Of a stretch of DNA of 64,000 nucleotides, positions 42,959-52,376 are shown piece by piece. Each line of letters opens with the position of its first letter. Position 1 is the first letter of the stretch. A program made the translations under genes and the position numbers. Under the pieces are notes generated by a model that saw nothing but the letters and a program-made list of their open reading frames with translations, was not told the DNA's origin and did not search any database. The stretch lies in assembly GCF_002079305.1 (NCBI RefSeq), contig NZ_CP015039.1, positions 2,129,501 through 2,193,500 of the forward strand, written 5' to 3'. The stretch is from Rhodovulum sp. P5 (GTDB lineage Bacteria; Pseudomonadota; Alphaproteobacteria; Rhodobacterales; Rhodobacteraceae).

Positions 42959-43711
42959 ATGAATAAGCTGTTTCTTTCCTTGGCGCTGATGCTGCCCGTG
43001 GCCGCGCAGGCCGCACCGATTTCGCTGAACGAGGTTGTCAACCGCACCACCACGTCTGCCGGAAGCCTCGTCTCTGACGGTCTGTACGACGCTTTCGACG
43101 GTGCCTTCACCATCTTCAACTACGGGTCGTTGAGCCTGTCGCGCGACATTGCCACGCTGGAAGGCGACGTGACCTACCGGGTGCTCGACACCTTCACCAA
43201 CAACACGGCGACGACGATCACGACCACCGTCACCAACTACACCAATCTGGGCTCTGACGGGCGCGAATACATCGTCGAGGAAGGCGTGGACCGCGCAACC
43301 ACCTTTGAGGACCGCCGCACCGCATACGGTTCTCCGGTTGACGAATACGACCCGGTGCTGACCTTCCTTTATGGCAACAACGCCTTTTCCGCGGCGAACA
43401 TCTCCGGCGACGTCAGCAGCAACCGCTTCGACATGGATATCGTCCTGACGCTGGATCCGGGCGAGTCCATCGGCATCCTCTACTTCGCGACGCTCTACAA
43501 GGACGCGACCGACCGGTCGGGTGATGTCGCCGCGGCGCAGGCCATCGCAGACGCATTCGCGGCCGACCCGTTCACCGGCACGGGGCTAAGCGCACAGCAG
43601 ATCGCCAGCGTGGCCAACTTTGACGCCAACGCACCGGCCGTGCCGCTTCCGATGTCGCTGCCGCTGCTGCTGGCGGGTCTTGGTGGTCTGGCAGTTCTGC
43701 GCCGCCGCTGA
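42959..43711 (+). CDS. Secreted protein with VPLPA-CTERM sorting signal
   Basis: A 250-aa exported protein with a signal peptide (MNKLFLSLALMLPVAAQA) and a C-terminal VPLPMSLPLLLAGLGGLAVL helix closed by RRR. That tripartite tail is the VPLPA-CTERM type of exosortase (PEP-CTERM-like) sorting signal found in Rhodobacterales. The mature part is Thr/Asn/Asp-rich and beta-like (TFTNNTATTITTTVTNYTNL), with no catalytic motif I recognise. It likely ends at the cell surface or in an extracellular matrix. The cognate exosortase is not in the window. Stand-alone gene with terminators on its right. Confidence 0.85.
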   Translation: MNKLFLSLALMLPVAAQAAPISLNEVVNRTTTSAGSLVSDGLYDAFDGAFTIFNYGSLSLSRDIATLEGDVTYRVLDTFTNNTATTITTTVTNYTNLGSDGREYIVEEGVDRATTFEDRRTAYGSPVDEYDPVLTFLYGNNAFSAANISGDVSSNRFDMDIVLTLDPGESIGILYFATLYKDATDRSGDVAAAQAIADAFAADPFTGTGLSAQQIASVANFDANAPAVPLPMSLPLLLAGLGGLAVLRRR

Positions 43712-43734
43712 CATCGCCCCCCGAACACCGACGC

Positions 43735-43756
43735 AGGGCGGCCCACGGGCCGCCCT
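43735..43756 (+). terminator. Terminator after the VPLPA-CTERM gene
   Basis: AGGGCGGCC (43735-43743) and GGCCGCCCT (43748-43756) form a 9-bp stem with a CACG loop, followed by TTCG. A plausible terminator, 23 bp after the stop. Confidence 0.6.
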
Positions 43757-43795
43757 TTCGATTCCGTGCGCCCGGGCCATCTGCTTGACGCAACG

Positions 43796-43830
43796 AAAAA
43801 CCCCCGCGTCCAACAGGCCGCGGGGGTTTT
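43796..43830. terminator. Bidirectional rho-independent terminator
   Basis: CCCCCGCG (43801-43808) pairs with CGCGGGGG (43819-43826) over a 10-nt loop, with five A on the left and four T on the right, so it can stop transcription from both sides. It lies 22 bp beyond the gltB stop. Confidence 0.85.
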
Positions 43831-43852
43831 AGTCTCTAAGGCGTGGCGCCGA

Positions 43853-46800
43853 TTACTCGGCCGGAACGGCGCGTTCCTCGATGCCCAGCGGATGGCTCAG
43901 CTTGTCCAGCATCTCGCGCGGGCAAACCTGCAGGAAGTTGCCTTTCTCAAGCTCCCAGTGATCGAGGATGTCGCGTGCCCGGCGGCTGCCGGTTTCCTCG
44001 ACATGGGCGGCCAGAAGGGTTTTCACCTCGGCTTCCCAGTGCTGGACGGACAGCTTGCAGGTGACGATCGTTTCCATGTTCATATGGCTCTCGGCCGTCC
44101 CCTCGGGGTCATAGATATAGGCCATCCCGCCGGTCATGCCGGCCCCGAAGTTCGCCCCGATCTCGCCCAGGATCACCGCAACACCGCCGGTCATGTATTC
44201 GCACCCGTTGGAACCGCAGCCCTCAACCACCACCTTGGCGCCGGAGTTACGCACCGCGAAGCGCTCACCGGCCCGGCCCAGCGCGAACAGACATCCGTCG
44301 GTCGCACCATAGAGCACCGTGTTGCCGATGATCGTGTTGTCCGATGCCTTCAGCGGCGAAGAGAATGGCGGGCGTACGACGATGGTCGCCCCCGACAGGC
44401 CCTTGCCGACATAGTCGTTGGCATCGCCCGCAACCACGATCTTCAGCCCCGGCGCACCGAAGGCCCCGAGCGACTGGCCGGCGCTGCCCGCAAGCTTCAC
44501 CGTCAGGTGGTCACGCTGCAGCTTGTTACGCATGCCGAAGCGCTGAACGATATGGCTGGACACGCGGGTGCCGATGGTGCGGTCGGTGTTCCGCACCGCG
44601 TAGGAGACCTGCATCTTTTCGCCATCCTCGAAGAACCGGTGCGCATCGCGCAGGATCTCGGCATCCAGCGTATCGGGCACCGCGTTCCGCGGGCGATAGC
44701 GGTCCAGAACCGGGCGGTCGCTGGCATCGACCTGGATCAGAAGCGGGTTCAGGTCCAGATCGTCCAGCGTGGCCGAGCCGCGGCTGATCTGCGTCAGCAG
44801 GTCGGTCCGCCCGATCACGTCAGACAGCGAGCGCGCGCCGATGGAGGCCAGGATTTCCCGCACCTCCTGGGCGTAGAAGGTGATCAGGTTCACCACCTTG
44901 TCGGCATTGCCGGTGAACTTGCCGCGCAGCTTTTCATCCTGCGTACATACGCCCACCGGGCAGGTGTTCGACTGGCACTGGCGCACCATGATACAGCCCA
45001 TCGCGATCAGCGCGGCGGTGCCGATGCCGTATTCCTCGGCCCCCATCATCGCCGCCATGACGATGTCGCGGCCGGTGCGCAGACCGCCATCGGTACGCAG
45101 CGTCACCCGGTCGCGCAGGTTGTTCATCGACAGCACCTGATGCGCCTCGGTCAGGCCCATTTCCCAAGGCAGACCGCAATACTTGATGCTGGTTGCCGGG
45201 CTGGCCCCGGTCCCGCCATTGTGGCCCGAGATCAGGATCACGTCGGCCTTGGCCTTGGCGACGCCCGCGGCAATGGTGCCCACGCCGGAAGACGCCACCA
45301 GTTTCACCGTCACCTTGCAGCGCGGGTTGATCTGTTTCAGGTCATAGATCAGCTGCGCAAGATCCTCGATCGAATAGATGTCGTGGTGCGGCGGGGGTGA
45401 GATCAGCGTCACGCCCTTGGTCGAATGCCGCAGCCGCGCGATCAGGTCGGTGACCTTCATCCCCGGAAGCTGGCCGCCCTCACCCGGCTTGGCGCCCTGG
45501 GCGACCTTGATCTCCAGTTCCTCGCAGTGGTTGAGGTATTCGGCAGTCACGCCGAACCGGCCCGACGCCACCTGCTTGATCTTCGCAGACGGGTTGTCGC
45601 CATTGGGTTCGGGGTGGAAATGCGCCGGATCCTCGCCACCTTCGCCGGAGTCCGACTTGGCCCCGATCCGGTTCATCGCGACGTTCAGCGTCTTGTGCGC
45701 CTCGGGCGACAATGCGCCCAGCGACATCCCCGGCGTCACGAACCGCTTGCGGATCGAGGTGATGCTCTCGACCTCCTCGATCGGCACGGGCTTGCCCACC
45801 GACTTGATGTCCAGCAGGTCACGCAGATGGATCGGCGGATTCGACCGCATCGCGGCCGAGAACTGCTTCCAGATCTCGAACGACGCGGTGTCGCAGGCCT
45901 TCTGCATCATGTGCATGGTCTTGGCTTCCCAGGCATGCGTCTCGCCTGTGCGACGCGCCTTGTAGAAGCCGCCGATGGGAAGGACGTCGCGCGCGCCGCG
46001 CCAGCCCTGTTTGTGCACCTCTTCCAGCTTGCGCTGGATGCCCGAAACACCGATGCCGGAGATCCGCGAATGCATGCCGGGGAAGTATTCGGCACACATG
46101 GCACGGGACAGGCCGACGGCCTCGAAGTTCAACCCGCCGCGATAGGACGAGATGACCGAGATCCCCATCTTGGACATGATCTTGAGAAGACCCAGGTCGA
46201 TGGCCTTGCGGAACCGCGCCACAGCCTCGTTCAGCGAGCAGTCCAGCAGGCCGCGGCGGATGCGGTCGGCCAGCGTGTCCTCGGCCAGGTAGGCGTTGAC
46301 GGTGGTCGCACCGCAGCCCACCAGAACCGCGAAATAGTGCGGGTCCACGCATTCGGCAGCACGCACGTTCAGCGACGTGAAGGTCCGGAGCCCCTTGCGC
46401 GTCAGCCAGCTATGCACCGCGCTGGTGGCAAGGATCATCGGCATCGGGACCTTGTCCTCGCTCTGGTACTGGTCCGTCAGCACCAGGTGACCGGCGCCGG
46501 AGCGCACGGCATCCTCCGCCTCGGACCGGATCCGCTGCAGCGCATCGCGCAGCGCGTCGGGGCCTGCATTGGCGGGGAAGGTGCAGTCGATCTCGGTCAT
46601 CGGCACGACGAACTGGCTGACCAGCTCGTCGAACTGGGCATTGGCCAGGAACGGGCTTTCAAGGATGATGATCCGGGTCTGGCTGCCATCTTCGTCCAGC
46701 ACGTTGCGCAGGTTGCCGAAGCGCGTCTTCAGGCTCATCACCCGGTATTCGCGAAGGGAGTCGATCGGCGGGTTGGTGACCTGGCTGAAATTCTGCCGGA

Positions 46801-48391
46801 AGAAGTGGCTGAGCGGGCGGTATTTTTCCGACAGCACGGCGCTGGGCGTGTCGTCGCCCATGGACGCGATGGCCTCTTTCCCGTCTTCGGCCATCGGCAT
46901 CAGGATCGTCTCGATCTCTTCGACCGAGAAACCCGCCGCGATCTGACGCTTGCGCAGGTCCGCACCTTCGAACATCGGCTTTTCCTCGACGCCCGCCAAA
47001 CGCTCGTCGAAGTCGTGCACCTTTTCCAGCCAGTCGCCGAAGGGCTGGCTGTCGGCCAGCATGTCCTTGAGATCGGAGTCGTGGTAGAGCTTGCCCTCTT
47101 TCATGTCGACGGCAATCATCTGCCCCGGGCCAAGCGCGCCCTTTTCGCGGGCGGTGGATTCGTCGGTCGGGACCATGCCGATTTCGGATCCAGCGACCAG
47201 CAACCCGTCGCCGGTGACCACATAGCGCATCGGCCGCAGGCCGTTCCGGTCAAGCCCGCCGCAAACCCAACGCCCGTCGGTCATGGCCAGCGCCGCGGGG
47301 CCGTCCCACGGCTCCATCACCGAGTTCACATAGGCATACATGTTGCGCCAGGAGTCTTTCAGCTCCACCGCCTGGTTCGACCAGGCCTCGGGCACCAGCA
47401 TCGTCTTGGCCATCGGCGCGTTGCGACCGGCACGCACCAGAACCTCGAACACCGAATCCAGCGCTGCAGAGTCGGACGAACCCTGCGCCACGATCGGCTT
47501 GATGTCGTCGGCCAGTTCGCCAAAGGCAGAGGACGCCATGCGGATCTCGTGGCTTTTCAGCCAGTTCAGGTTGCCCTTCAGCGTGTTGATCTCGCCGTTA
47601 TGGGCCAGCATGCGGAACGGCTGGGCCAGCCACCATTGCGGGAAGGTGTTGGTGGAATAGCGCTGGTGGTAGATCGCAAAGGACGACTCGAACCGCTCGT
47701 CCTTGAGGTCGGGATAGAATTCGGCCACCTGCTCGGCCAGCATCATGCCCTTGTAGATCACGCTGCGGCAGGACAGCGAACACAGGTAGAGCGTCGGCAC
47801 CTGCGCAGCTGCGGCAGCCTTTTCGATCCGGCGGCGGATGACGTAAAGTTCGCGCTCGAACGTCTCTTCATCCACGCCCTTGGAGTTGGAAATCAGGATT
47901 TGCTCGATCTCCGGCCGCGTGGCATTGGCCTTTTCGCCCAGCACGTCGGTATTCACCGGAACGTGCCGCCAGCCATAGATGTAATAGCCCATCCGCAGAA
48001 CCTCGGATTCCACGATGGTCCGGCAGACCTCCTGCGCGCCGAAATCGGTCCGCGGAAGGAAGACCTGCCCCACCGCGATCAGGCGGTCGGGGTCGGGCTC
48101 ATGCCCGGTGCGGCGGATCTGGTCATAGAAGAACGGCACCGGGATCTGCACGTGGATACCCGCGCCGTCGCCGGTCTTGCCATCGGCATCGACGGCCCCA
48201 CGGTGCCAGACGGCCTTGAGCGCATCGATCCCGTTCTCGACCACCTTGCGCGAGGGCTGGCCATCGATCGCGACCACAAGGCCCACCCCGCAGGAGGCAT
48301 GCTCATCGTCGGTGCGGTACAGTCCCTGCTCGGCCACGAAGGCACGCTTGGCTTCCTCGCGCGCCACCCAGTCGGCATCGTATTTCGTCAT
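43853..48391 (-). CDS. gltB: Glutamate synthase (NADPH) large chain GltB
   Basis: Converts glutamine and 2-oxoglutarate to two glutamates with GltD, 1512 aa. After a 33-residue propeptide comes the N-terminal nucleophile Cys34 (ASCGVGLVVAIDG) of the glutaminase domain. The central and FMN domains follow (LISPPPHHDIYSIEDLAQLI, ISGHNGGTGASPATSIKYCG), then the 3Fe-4S motif CIMVRQCQSNTCPVGVC and the C-terminal beta-helix (GGVAVILGEIGANFGAGMTG). ATG at 48391 lies 8 nt after AAGGGG. Follows gltD by 105 bp. Confidence 0.97.
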   Translation of the reverse strand: MTKYDADWVAREEAKRAFVAEQGLYRTDDEHASCGVGLVVAIDGQPSRKVVENGIDALKAVWHRGAVDADGKTGDGAGIHVQIPVPFFYDQIRRTGHEPDPDRLIAVGQVFLPRTDFGAQEVCRTIVESEVLRMGYYIYGWRHVPVNTDVLGEKANATRPEIEQILISNSKGVDEETFERELYVIRRRIEKAAAAAQVPTLYLCSLSCRSVIYKGMMLAEQVAEFYPDLKDERFESSFAIYHQRYSTNTFPQWWLAQPFRMLAHNGEINTLKGNLNWLKSHEIRMASSAFGELADDIKPIVAQGSSDSAALDSVFEVLVRAGRNAPMAKTMLVPEAWSNQAVELKDSWRNMYAYVNSVMEPWDGPAALAMTDGRWVCGGLDRNGLRPMRYVVTGDGLLVAGSEIGMVPTDESTAREKGALGPGQMIAVDMKEGKLYHDSDLKDMLADSQPFGDWLEKVHDFDERLAGVEEKPMFEGADLRKRQIAAGFSVEEIETILMPMAEDGKEAIASMGDDTPSAVLSEKYRPLSHFFRQNFSQVTNPPIDSLREYRVMSLKTRFGNLRNVLDEDGSQTRIIILESPFLANAQFDELVSQFVVPMTEIDCTFPANAGPDALRDALQRIRSEAEDAVRSGAGHLVLTDQYQSEDKVPMPMILATSAVHSWLTRKGLRTFTSLNVRAAECVDPHYFAVLVGCGATTVNAYLAEDTLADRIRRGLLDCSLNEAVARFRKAIDLGLLKIMSKMGISVISSYRGGLNFEAVGLSRAMCAEYFPGMHSRISGIGVSGIQRKLEEVHKQGWRGARDVLPIGGFYKARRTGETHAWEAKTMHMMQKACDTASFEIWKQFSAAMRSNPPIHLRDLLDIKSVGKPVPIEEVESITSIRKRFVTPGMSLGALSPEAHKTLNVAMNRIGAKSDSGEGGEDPAHFHPEPNGDNPSAKIKQVASGRFGVTAEYLNHCEELEIKVAQGAKPGEGGQLPGMKVTDLIARLRHSTKGVTLISPPPHHDIYSIEDLAQLIYDLKQINPRCKVTVKLVASSGVGTIAAGVAKAKADVILISGHNGGTGASPATSIKYCGLPWEMGLTEAHQVLSMNNLRDRVTLRTDGGLRTGRDIVMAAMMGAEEYGIGTAALIAMGCIMVRQCQSNTCPVGVCTQDEKLRGKFTGNADKVVNLITFYAQEVREILASIGARSLSDVIGRTDLLTQISRGSATLDDLDLNPLLIQVDASDRPVLDRYRPRNAVPDTLDAEILRDAHRFFEDGEKMQVSYAVRNTDRTIGTRVSSHIVQRFGMRNKLQRDHLTVKLAGSAGQSLGAFGAPGLKIVVAGDANDYVGKGLSGATIVVRPPFSSPLKASDNTIIGNTVLYGATDGCLFALGRAGERFAVRNSGAKVVVEGCGSNGCEYMTGGVAVILGEIGANFGAGMTGGMAYIYDPEGTAESHMNMETIVTCKLSVQHWEAEVKTLLAAHVEETGSRRARDILDHWELEKGNFLQVCPREMLDKLSHPLGIEERAVPAE

Positions 48392-48462
48392 GGTCAGACC
48401 CCTTCTGTTGCGGGTCGGGGCCGCGACTGTCATGTGCGCGCCCCGGATCATGTTCGGTGAAA

Positions 48463-48480
48463 GGGGCGGTCTGCCGCCCC
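48463..48480 (-). terminator. Hairpin between gltD and gltB
   Basis: On the minus strand GGGGCGG and CCGCCCC form a 7-bp stem with a 4-nt loop, then TTTC. It lies 17 bp after the gltD stop and 72 bp before the gltB start. It may be a partial terminator or attenuator that sets the GltD:GltB ratio. Confidence 0.45.
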
Positions 48481-48496
48481 GGGCCCTGGTCGCCGC

Positions 48497-49930
48497 CTAT
48501 TCGGCCGCGACCTGTGCAGGCTGATCGAGATATTTGAGGATGCTGTCGGCGGCCTCGCGCCCGTCGCGGATGGCCCAGACCACAAGGCTTGCCCCACGCA
48601 CGACATCGCCCACGGCGAAAACGCCCGGCAGGCTGGTCTCATGGCTGCCGAACTCTGCCTTGATGGTACCCCAGCGGGTCACTTCCAGCGCGGTTTCCCC
48701 CCAAAGCGTCGGCAGGTCCTCAGGCTCGAACCCAAGTGCCTTGATCACCAGATCGGCGGGTTCGACATAATCCGCCCCCTCGATCACCTCGGGGCTTTGA
48801 CGGCCGGTGGCATCCGGCGGTCCAAGGCGCATCTTCTGCACCATGACCGATTCCACCGGATCGCCGGCAAACCCCTTGGGCGCCGAGAGCCAGACGAATT
48901 CGACGCCCTCTTCCTCGGCGTTCTGAACCTCGCGCTGGCTGCCCGGCATGTTCGCCCGGTCGCGGCGGTAGAGGCATTTGACCGATTCCGCGCCCTGACG
49001 GATCGCGGTGCGCACGCAGTCCATCGCGGTGTCGCCGCCGCCGATGACGATCACGCGCTTGCCCGCGGCATTCAGGGTGCCGGATTCATATTCCGGCACA
49101 TCGTCGCCGAAACCGACCCGGTTCGATGCGGTCAGATAGTCCAGCGCCCGCACGATCCCCTTGGCCCCGGCACCCGGGCCCTTCAGGTCGCGCGATTTGT
49201 AGACGCCGGTCGCGATCAGCACCGCGTCATGCTTGCCGCGGATCGCGTCAAAGCTGATATCCTCGCCCACATTGCAGTTCAGAACGAACTCCACCCCGCT
49301 GTCCTCAAGCTGCTTGACGCGGCGCATGACCACGTCCTTCTCCAGCTTGAAGCCGGGGATGCCATAGGTCAGCAGACCCCCCGCCCGATCATGGCGTTCA
49401 TACACCGTCACCTGCACACCGGCGCGGCGCAGCCGGTCGGCCGCCGCCAGACCGCCGGGGCCAGAGCCGATAATCCCGATGCTTTCGGCACGGGTTTCCT
49501 CGGGCGTGACGGGTTTCACCCAGCCTTGTTCCCACGCGGTGTCGGTGATGTATTTCTCGACCGCGCCGATGGTGACGGTGCCATGGCCCGACTGTTCGAT
49601 CACGCAATTGCCTTCGCACAGCCGGTCCTGCGGGCAGATGCGGCCACAGATCTCGGGGAAGGTATTGGTCGCCTGGCTCATCGCGTAGGCTTCTTCCAGC
49701 CGGCCTTCGGCGGTCAGCCGCAACCAGTCGGGGATGTTGTTGTGCAGCGGACAATGCGACTGGCAATAGGGCACGCCGCACTGGCTGCAGCGCGCGGCCT
49801 GATCGCCCGCACGGTCATCGGAAAACTCGGCATAGATCTCGTTGAAGTCATGGGTGCGGGCCTCGGCCTCGCGCTTGTCCGGCGTCTGTTGTGCCACGTT
49901 GACGAACTGAAGCATCTTGCGCTTCGACAT
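48497..49930 (-). CDS. gltD: Glutamate synthase small chain GltD
   Basis: FAD- and NADPH-binding electron-input subunit, 477 aa. The N-terminal 4Fe-4S region is seen as CSQCGVPYCQSHCPL and then CGRICPQDRLCEGNC; the FAD motif is IGIIGSGPGGLAAADRLRRA and the NADPH motif VIVIGGGDTAMDCVRTAIRQ. The C-terminus has VFAVGDVVRGASLVVWAIRD. ATG at 49930 follows GGAGTG; the frame is open 21 codons upstream without a ribosome site. Located upstream of gltB. Confidence 0.96.
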   Translation of the reverse strand: MSKRKMLQFVNVAQQTPDKREAEARTHDFNEIYAEFSDDRAGDQAARCSQCGVPYCQSHCPLHNNIPDWLRLTAEGRLEEAYAMSQATNTFPEICGRICPQDRLCEGNCVIEQSGHGTVTIGAVEKYITDTAWEQGWVKPVTPEETRAESIGIIGSGPGGLAAADRLRRAGVQVTVYERHDRAGGLLTYGIPGFKLEKDVVMRRVKQLEDSGVEFVLNCNVGEDISFDAIRGKHDAVLIATGVYKSRDLKGPGAGAKGIVRALDYLTASNRVGFGDDVPEYESGTLNAAGKRVIVIGGGDTAMDCVRTAIRQGAESVKCLYRRDRANMPGSQREVQNAEEEGVEFVWLSAPKGFAGDPVESVMVQKMRLGPPDATGRQSPEVIEGADYVEPADLVIKALGFEPEDLPTLWGETALEVTRWGTIKAEFGSHETSLPGVFAVGDVVRGASLVVWAIRDGREAADSILKYLDQPAQVAAE

Positions 49931-50159
49931 CGCGCACTCCTTCCATATAGGTCCCGTACTTCGAGCGATCTGTATAAGAGCGTTCGGATTCAAATAAAAG
50001 TCACAATAACTGACGTAAAAGCGGAAAATCCGGGCCCCGGTGTCGCACGAGGCACGAAAGCCGCCAAATTCAGGTCAGCACATGTGACGTTATCGAAGAC
50101 TTCCCATTCCAGTACGCACGCCTATCCTGTCCGCCGAATCGCATTCGGAGCGGATATTC
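49931..50159. other. 229-bp divergent gap between gltD and uppP
   Basis: It must hold both promoters. It includes an unusually AT-rich stretch (about 49975-50025) on the gltD side, where the minus strand has TTATAC and TTGAAT-like boxes with poor spacing. No gene or convincing binding site is seen. Confidence 0.4.
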
Positions 50160-50963
50160 GTGGCACTCTATCATTTGTTCATCCTCGCCGTGATCCAGGG
50201 GATCACGGAGTTTCTTCCGATTTCCTCATCCGGGCACCTGATCCTTTTGCCCAGGCTGACCGGGCTGGACGACCAGGGCCTTATCATCGACGTTGCCGTC
50301 CATGTCGGTACGCTGGCCGCCGTGGTGCTGTATTTCCACAAGGACGCACTGATTGCCCTGAAAGGTCTGGCCCGCGTCGTGCGCGGGCAGATCGACACGC
50401 CCGGCGCTTTCCTTGCCCTGTGCCTGATCATCGCCACCATCCCGGTGATGGTTCTGGGCTTGGTCATCAAGCTGACCGGCCTTGACGAAGCCCTGCGCAG
50501 CATCGCGGTGATCGGCTGGACCATGCTGCTGTTCGGGATTCTGCTATGGGTCATCGACATCAAGGCCCCCCAGACCCGGAAAGCCCCGGAATGGACGCTG
50601 AAACATGCGGTGACCATGGGGCTTTGGCAGGCCATTGCGCTGATCCCGGGCACCTCGCGTTCCGGCATTACCATCACCGGGGCAAGGGCCCTGGGTTATG
50701 ATCGGGTGGGCGCGGCGCGGCTGTCGATGCTGATGTCGATCCCGACCATCCTTGTCGCCGGTCTGGTCGTTGGAAGCGAGGTCGCGCTGGACGCCGACAT
50801 GGCCATGGCCCGCGACGGCGCAATCGCAGCGGCCCTTGCCTTCCTCTCCGCCCTTCTGGCGCTGGCGGTGATGATGCGCCTTGCCCGGTCGATCAGCTTT
50901 ACGCCTTACGTGATCTACCGCGTGGTCCTTGGCGTGATCCTGCTGTGGATCGCCTATACCTGA
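50160..50963 (+). CDS. uppP: Undecaprenyl-diphosphate phosphatase UppP/BacA
   Basis: Recycles the lipid carrier for cell wall and surface polysaccharide synthesis and gives bacitracin resistance, 267 aa with about eight transmembrane helices. The two active-site motifs are QGITEFLPISSSGHLILLPR near the N-terminus and ALIPGTSRSGITITGARAL near residue 165. GTG at 50160 follows a CGGAG ribosome site. Stands alone between gltD and the convergent NDUFA9-like gene. Confidence 0.97.
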   Translation: MALYHLFILAVIQGITEFLPISSSGHLILLPRLTGLDDQGLIIDVAVHVGTLAAVVLYFHKDALIALKGLARVVRGQIDTPGAFLALCLIIATIPVMVLGLVIKLTGLDEALRSIAVIGWTMLLFGILLWVIDIKAPQTRKAPEWTLKHAVTMGLWQAIALIPGTSRSGITITGARALGYDRVGAARLSMLMSIPTILVAGLVVGSEVALDADMAMARDGAIAAALAFLSALLALAVMMRLARSISFTPYVIYRVVLGVILLWIAYT

Positions 50964-50970
50964 AGCGAGA

Positions 50971-51002
50971 CAGCGGGGGCGTCCAACCTCGGCCCCCCGC
51001 TG
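50971..51002. terminator. Hairpin between convergent uppP and NDUFA9-like gene
   Basis: CAGCGGGGGC (50971-50980) pairs with GCCCCCCGCTG (50992-51002) with a one-base bulge and an 11-nt loop. It has no T tract but sits just after the uppP stop and 15 bp from the opposite stop. Likely bidirectional. Confidence 0.6.
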
Positions 51003-51016
51003 CCGAATGAGAGTCG

Positions 51017-52003
51017 TTACGATCCCAGCCGCTTTGCAGCCTCTCGGATCTCATAGAACTGACCCGCCGGGCGATACCGCCACAGGTATTCCGGCAGAAC
51101 GGCATCCATCGCGGTGGGCGCAATCCCAAGCTCGGCAAAGCCGGGCATACCGGGGCTGACCACGTTGTCGACCGCAAGGTTGGTCACCTGATCGCGGGTC
51201 AGGACGGAATTGCTGAAGAGCCCCAGCGACAGCGACTGAAGCAGATCGAAGACCGTCGCCATCGCCGCGGACAGGAAGAACGGCAGGTTCAGCACGATCC
51301 GGTTCGGGCGGCCGACCAACTCCAGCATGTCTTCCATCAGGTCACCGAAACGCCGCACCTCGGGCCCGCCAAGCTCATAGGTCCCGGCCGGAACCTCGCC
51401 CGCCGCCGCCATCGCCGCGGCCTCGGCCACATCGTCGACATAGACCGGCTGAAACTTCGTCATGCCGCCGGTCACCGGCAGGATCGGCGTGAATCGCGAC
51501 ATCGAGGCGAAGCGGTTGAAGAACTGGTCCTCGGGCCCGAAAATCACCGACGGGCGCAGAATCACCGCGTCGGGGCAATGGTCCCGTACCGCCGCCTCGC
51601 CCAGCCCCTTGGTCTTGGCGTATTCGCTCTTGGCCTGGGCGTCGGCGCCGATGGCCGAAATCTGCACCACCCGCCCGATTCCCATCGCCGCCGCTTCCTC
51701 GGCGATGTGGCGCGCGCCATAGTGCTGGACCAGCCCGAAGGTATTCTTGCCGACCTCGCTCAGGATGCCCACGCAGTTCACCGCAACCTCTGCCCCCTGC
51801 AGCGCCGCGCGAACCGAGTCGCGATCGCGGACATTGCACAAGACCGGCTCCACCTGCCCGACGGCCCCGTAGGTGCGCACGAAGATCGCCTCGTTCGGGC
51901 GGCGGACGGCAACGCGCACCCGCCACCCCCGCTGCGCCATGCGCCGGGCGATATAGCGGCCGACGAACCCGGACCCGCCGAAGATTGTAACCAGCTTGGA
52001 CAT
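51017..52003 (-). CDS. NDUFA9-like complex I accessory / NAD(P)-dependent epimerase family protein
   Basis: A 328-aa atypical short-chain dehydrogenase. The Rossmann motif GGSGFVGRYIARRMAQRGWR is at the N-terminus; the central part has VNCVGILSEVGKNTF and VVQISAIGADAQAKSEYAKT; FQPVYVDDVAEA follows. This is the set of features of the NDUFA9-like proteins of alphaproteobacteria, related to the mitochondrial complex I accessory subunit. A direct role in complex I here is inference. The other complex I genes are not in the window. Confidence 0.85.
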   Translation of the reverse strand: MSKLVTIFGGSGFVGRYIARRMAQRGWRVRVAVRRPNEAIFVRTYGAVGQVEPVLCNVRDRDSVRAALQGAEVAVNCVGILSEVGKNTFGLVQHYGARHIAEEAAAMGIGRVVQISAIGADAQAKSEYAKTKGLGEAAVRDHCPDAVILRPSVIFGPEDQFFNRFASMSRFTPILPVTGGMTKFQPVYVDDVAEAAAMAAAGEVPAGTYELGGPEVRRFGDLMEDMLELVGRPNRIVLNLPFFLSAAMATVFDLLQSLSLGLFSNSVLTRDQVTNLAVDNVVSPGMPGFAELGIAPTAMDAVLPEYLWRYRPAGQFYEIREAAKRLGS

Positions 52004-52094
52004 GAAAGAGCCCCCTGCATATGATGGTATGCAACGGGATATAGACCGCCATGCGCCTGTGCAAGAGAACTGAGTGCCGCGTGCAAAATGGCCG

Positions 52095-52122
52095 TTGACA
52101 CTGCCGGCGGGCGCCTTTAAGT
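52095..52122 (+). promoter_or_regulatory. Promoter of tRNA-Leu
   Basis: A perfect -35 box TTGACA (52095-52100) is followed after 16 bp by TTAAGT (52117-52122). The tRNA begins 18 bp later, so transcription would start a few bases before the mature 5' end. Confidence 0.6.
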
Positions 52123-52140
52123 CACCGCCTCACGACACCT

Positions 52141-52227
52141 GCCCAGGTGGCGGAATTGGTAGACGCGCTAGCTTCAGGTGCTAGTGTCCGTACGGACGTG
52201 GAGGTTCGAGTCCTCTCCTGGGCACCA
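52141..52227 (+). tRNA. tRNA-Leu (anticodon CAG)
   Basis: 87 nt including an encoded CCA. The acceptor arms GCCCAGG and CCTGGGC pair perfectly. The D-arm reads GCGGAATTGGTAGACGC. The anticodon stem CTAGC/GCTAG encloses TTCAGGT, so the anticodon is CAG. A long variable arm (TGTCCGTACGGACG) marks a class II tRNA, and the T-arm GGAGGTTCGAGTCCTC is standard. It reads CUG codons, which are frequent in this GC-rich genome. Confidence 0.97.
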
Positions 52228-52333
52228 TATTCAAGACCGCATTTCCCGGCACTCCCCGCGCAGAAGAGGCCCTTGTCATCTTGCGCATGCAGGAGACGTT
52301 GGACCATTGCCCCCCGCCTGACTTAGTCTCTGT

Positions 52334-52355
52334 CCGACGCACCTCTTTGCGTCGG
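52334..52355 (+). promoter_or_regulatory. Inverted repeat in the glutamate dehydrogenase leader
   Basis: CCGACGC and GCGTCGG (7 bp each, 8-nt loop) lie 22 bp before the gdhA start. It could be an operator or an RNA hairpin; no known regulator consensus is matched. Confidence 0.35.
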
Positions 52356-52376
52356 TCCATGTTCGGAGACGAAGCA

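Noticed and set aside
45425..48460. 1011-codon open frame on the plus strand opposite gltB
   Set aside because: It lies wholly opposite a clear GltB, has His/Arg/Asp-rich shadow composition and no family motif. High GC makes long antisense frames common.
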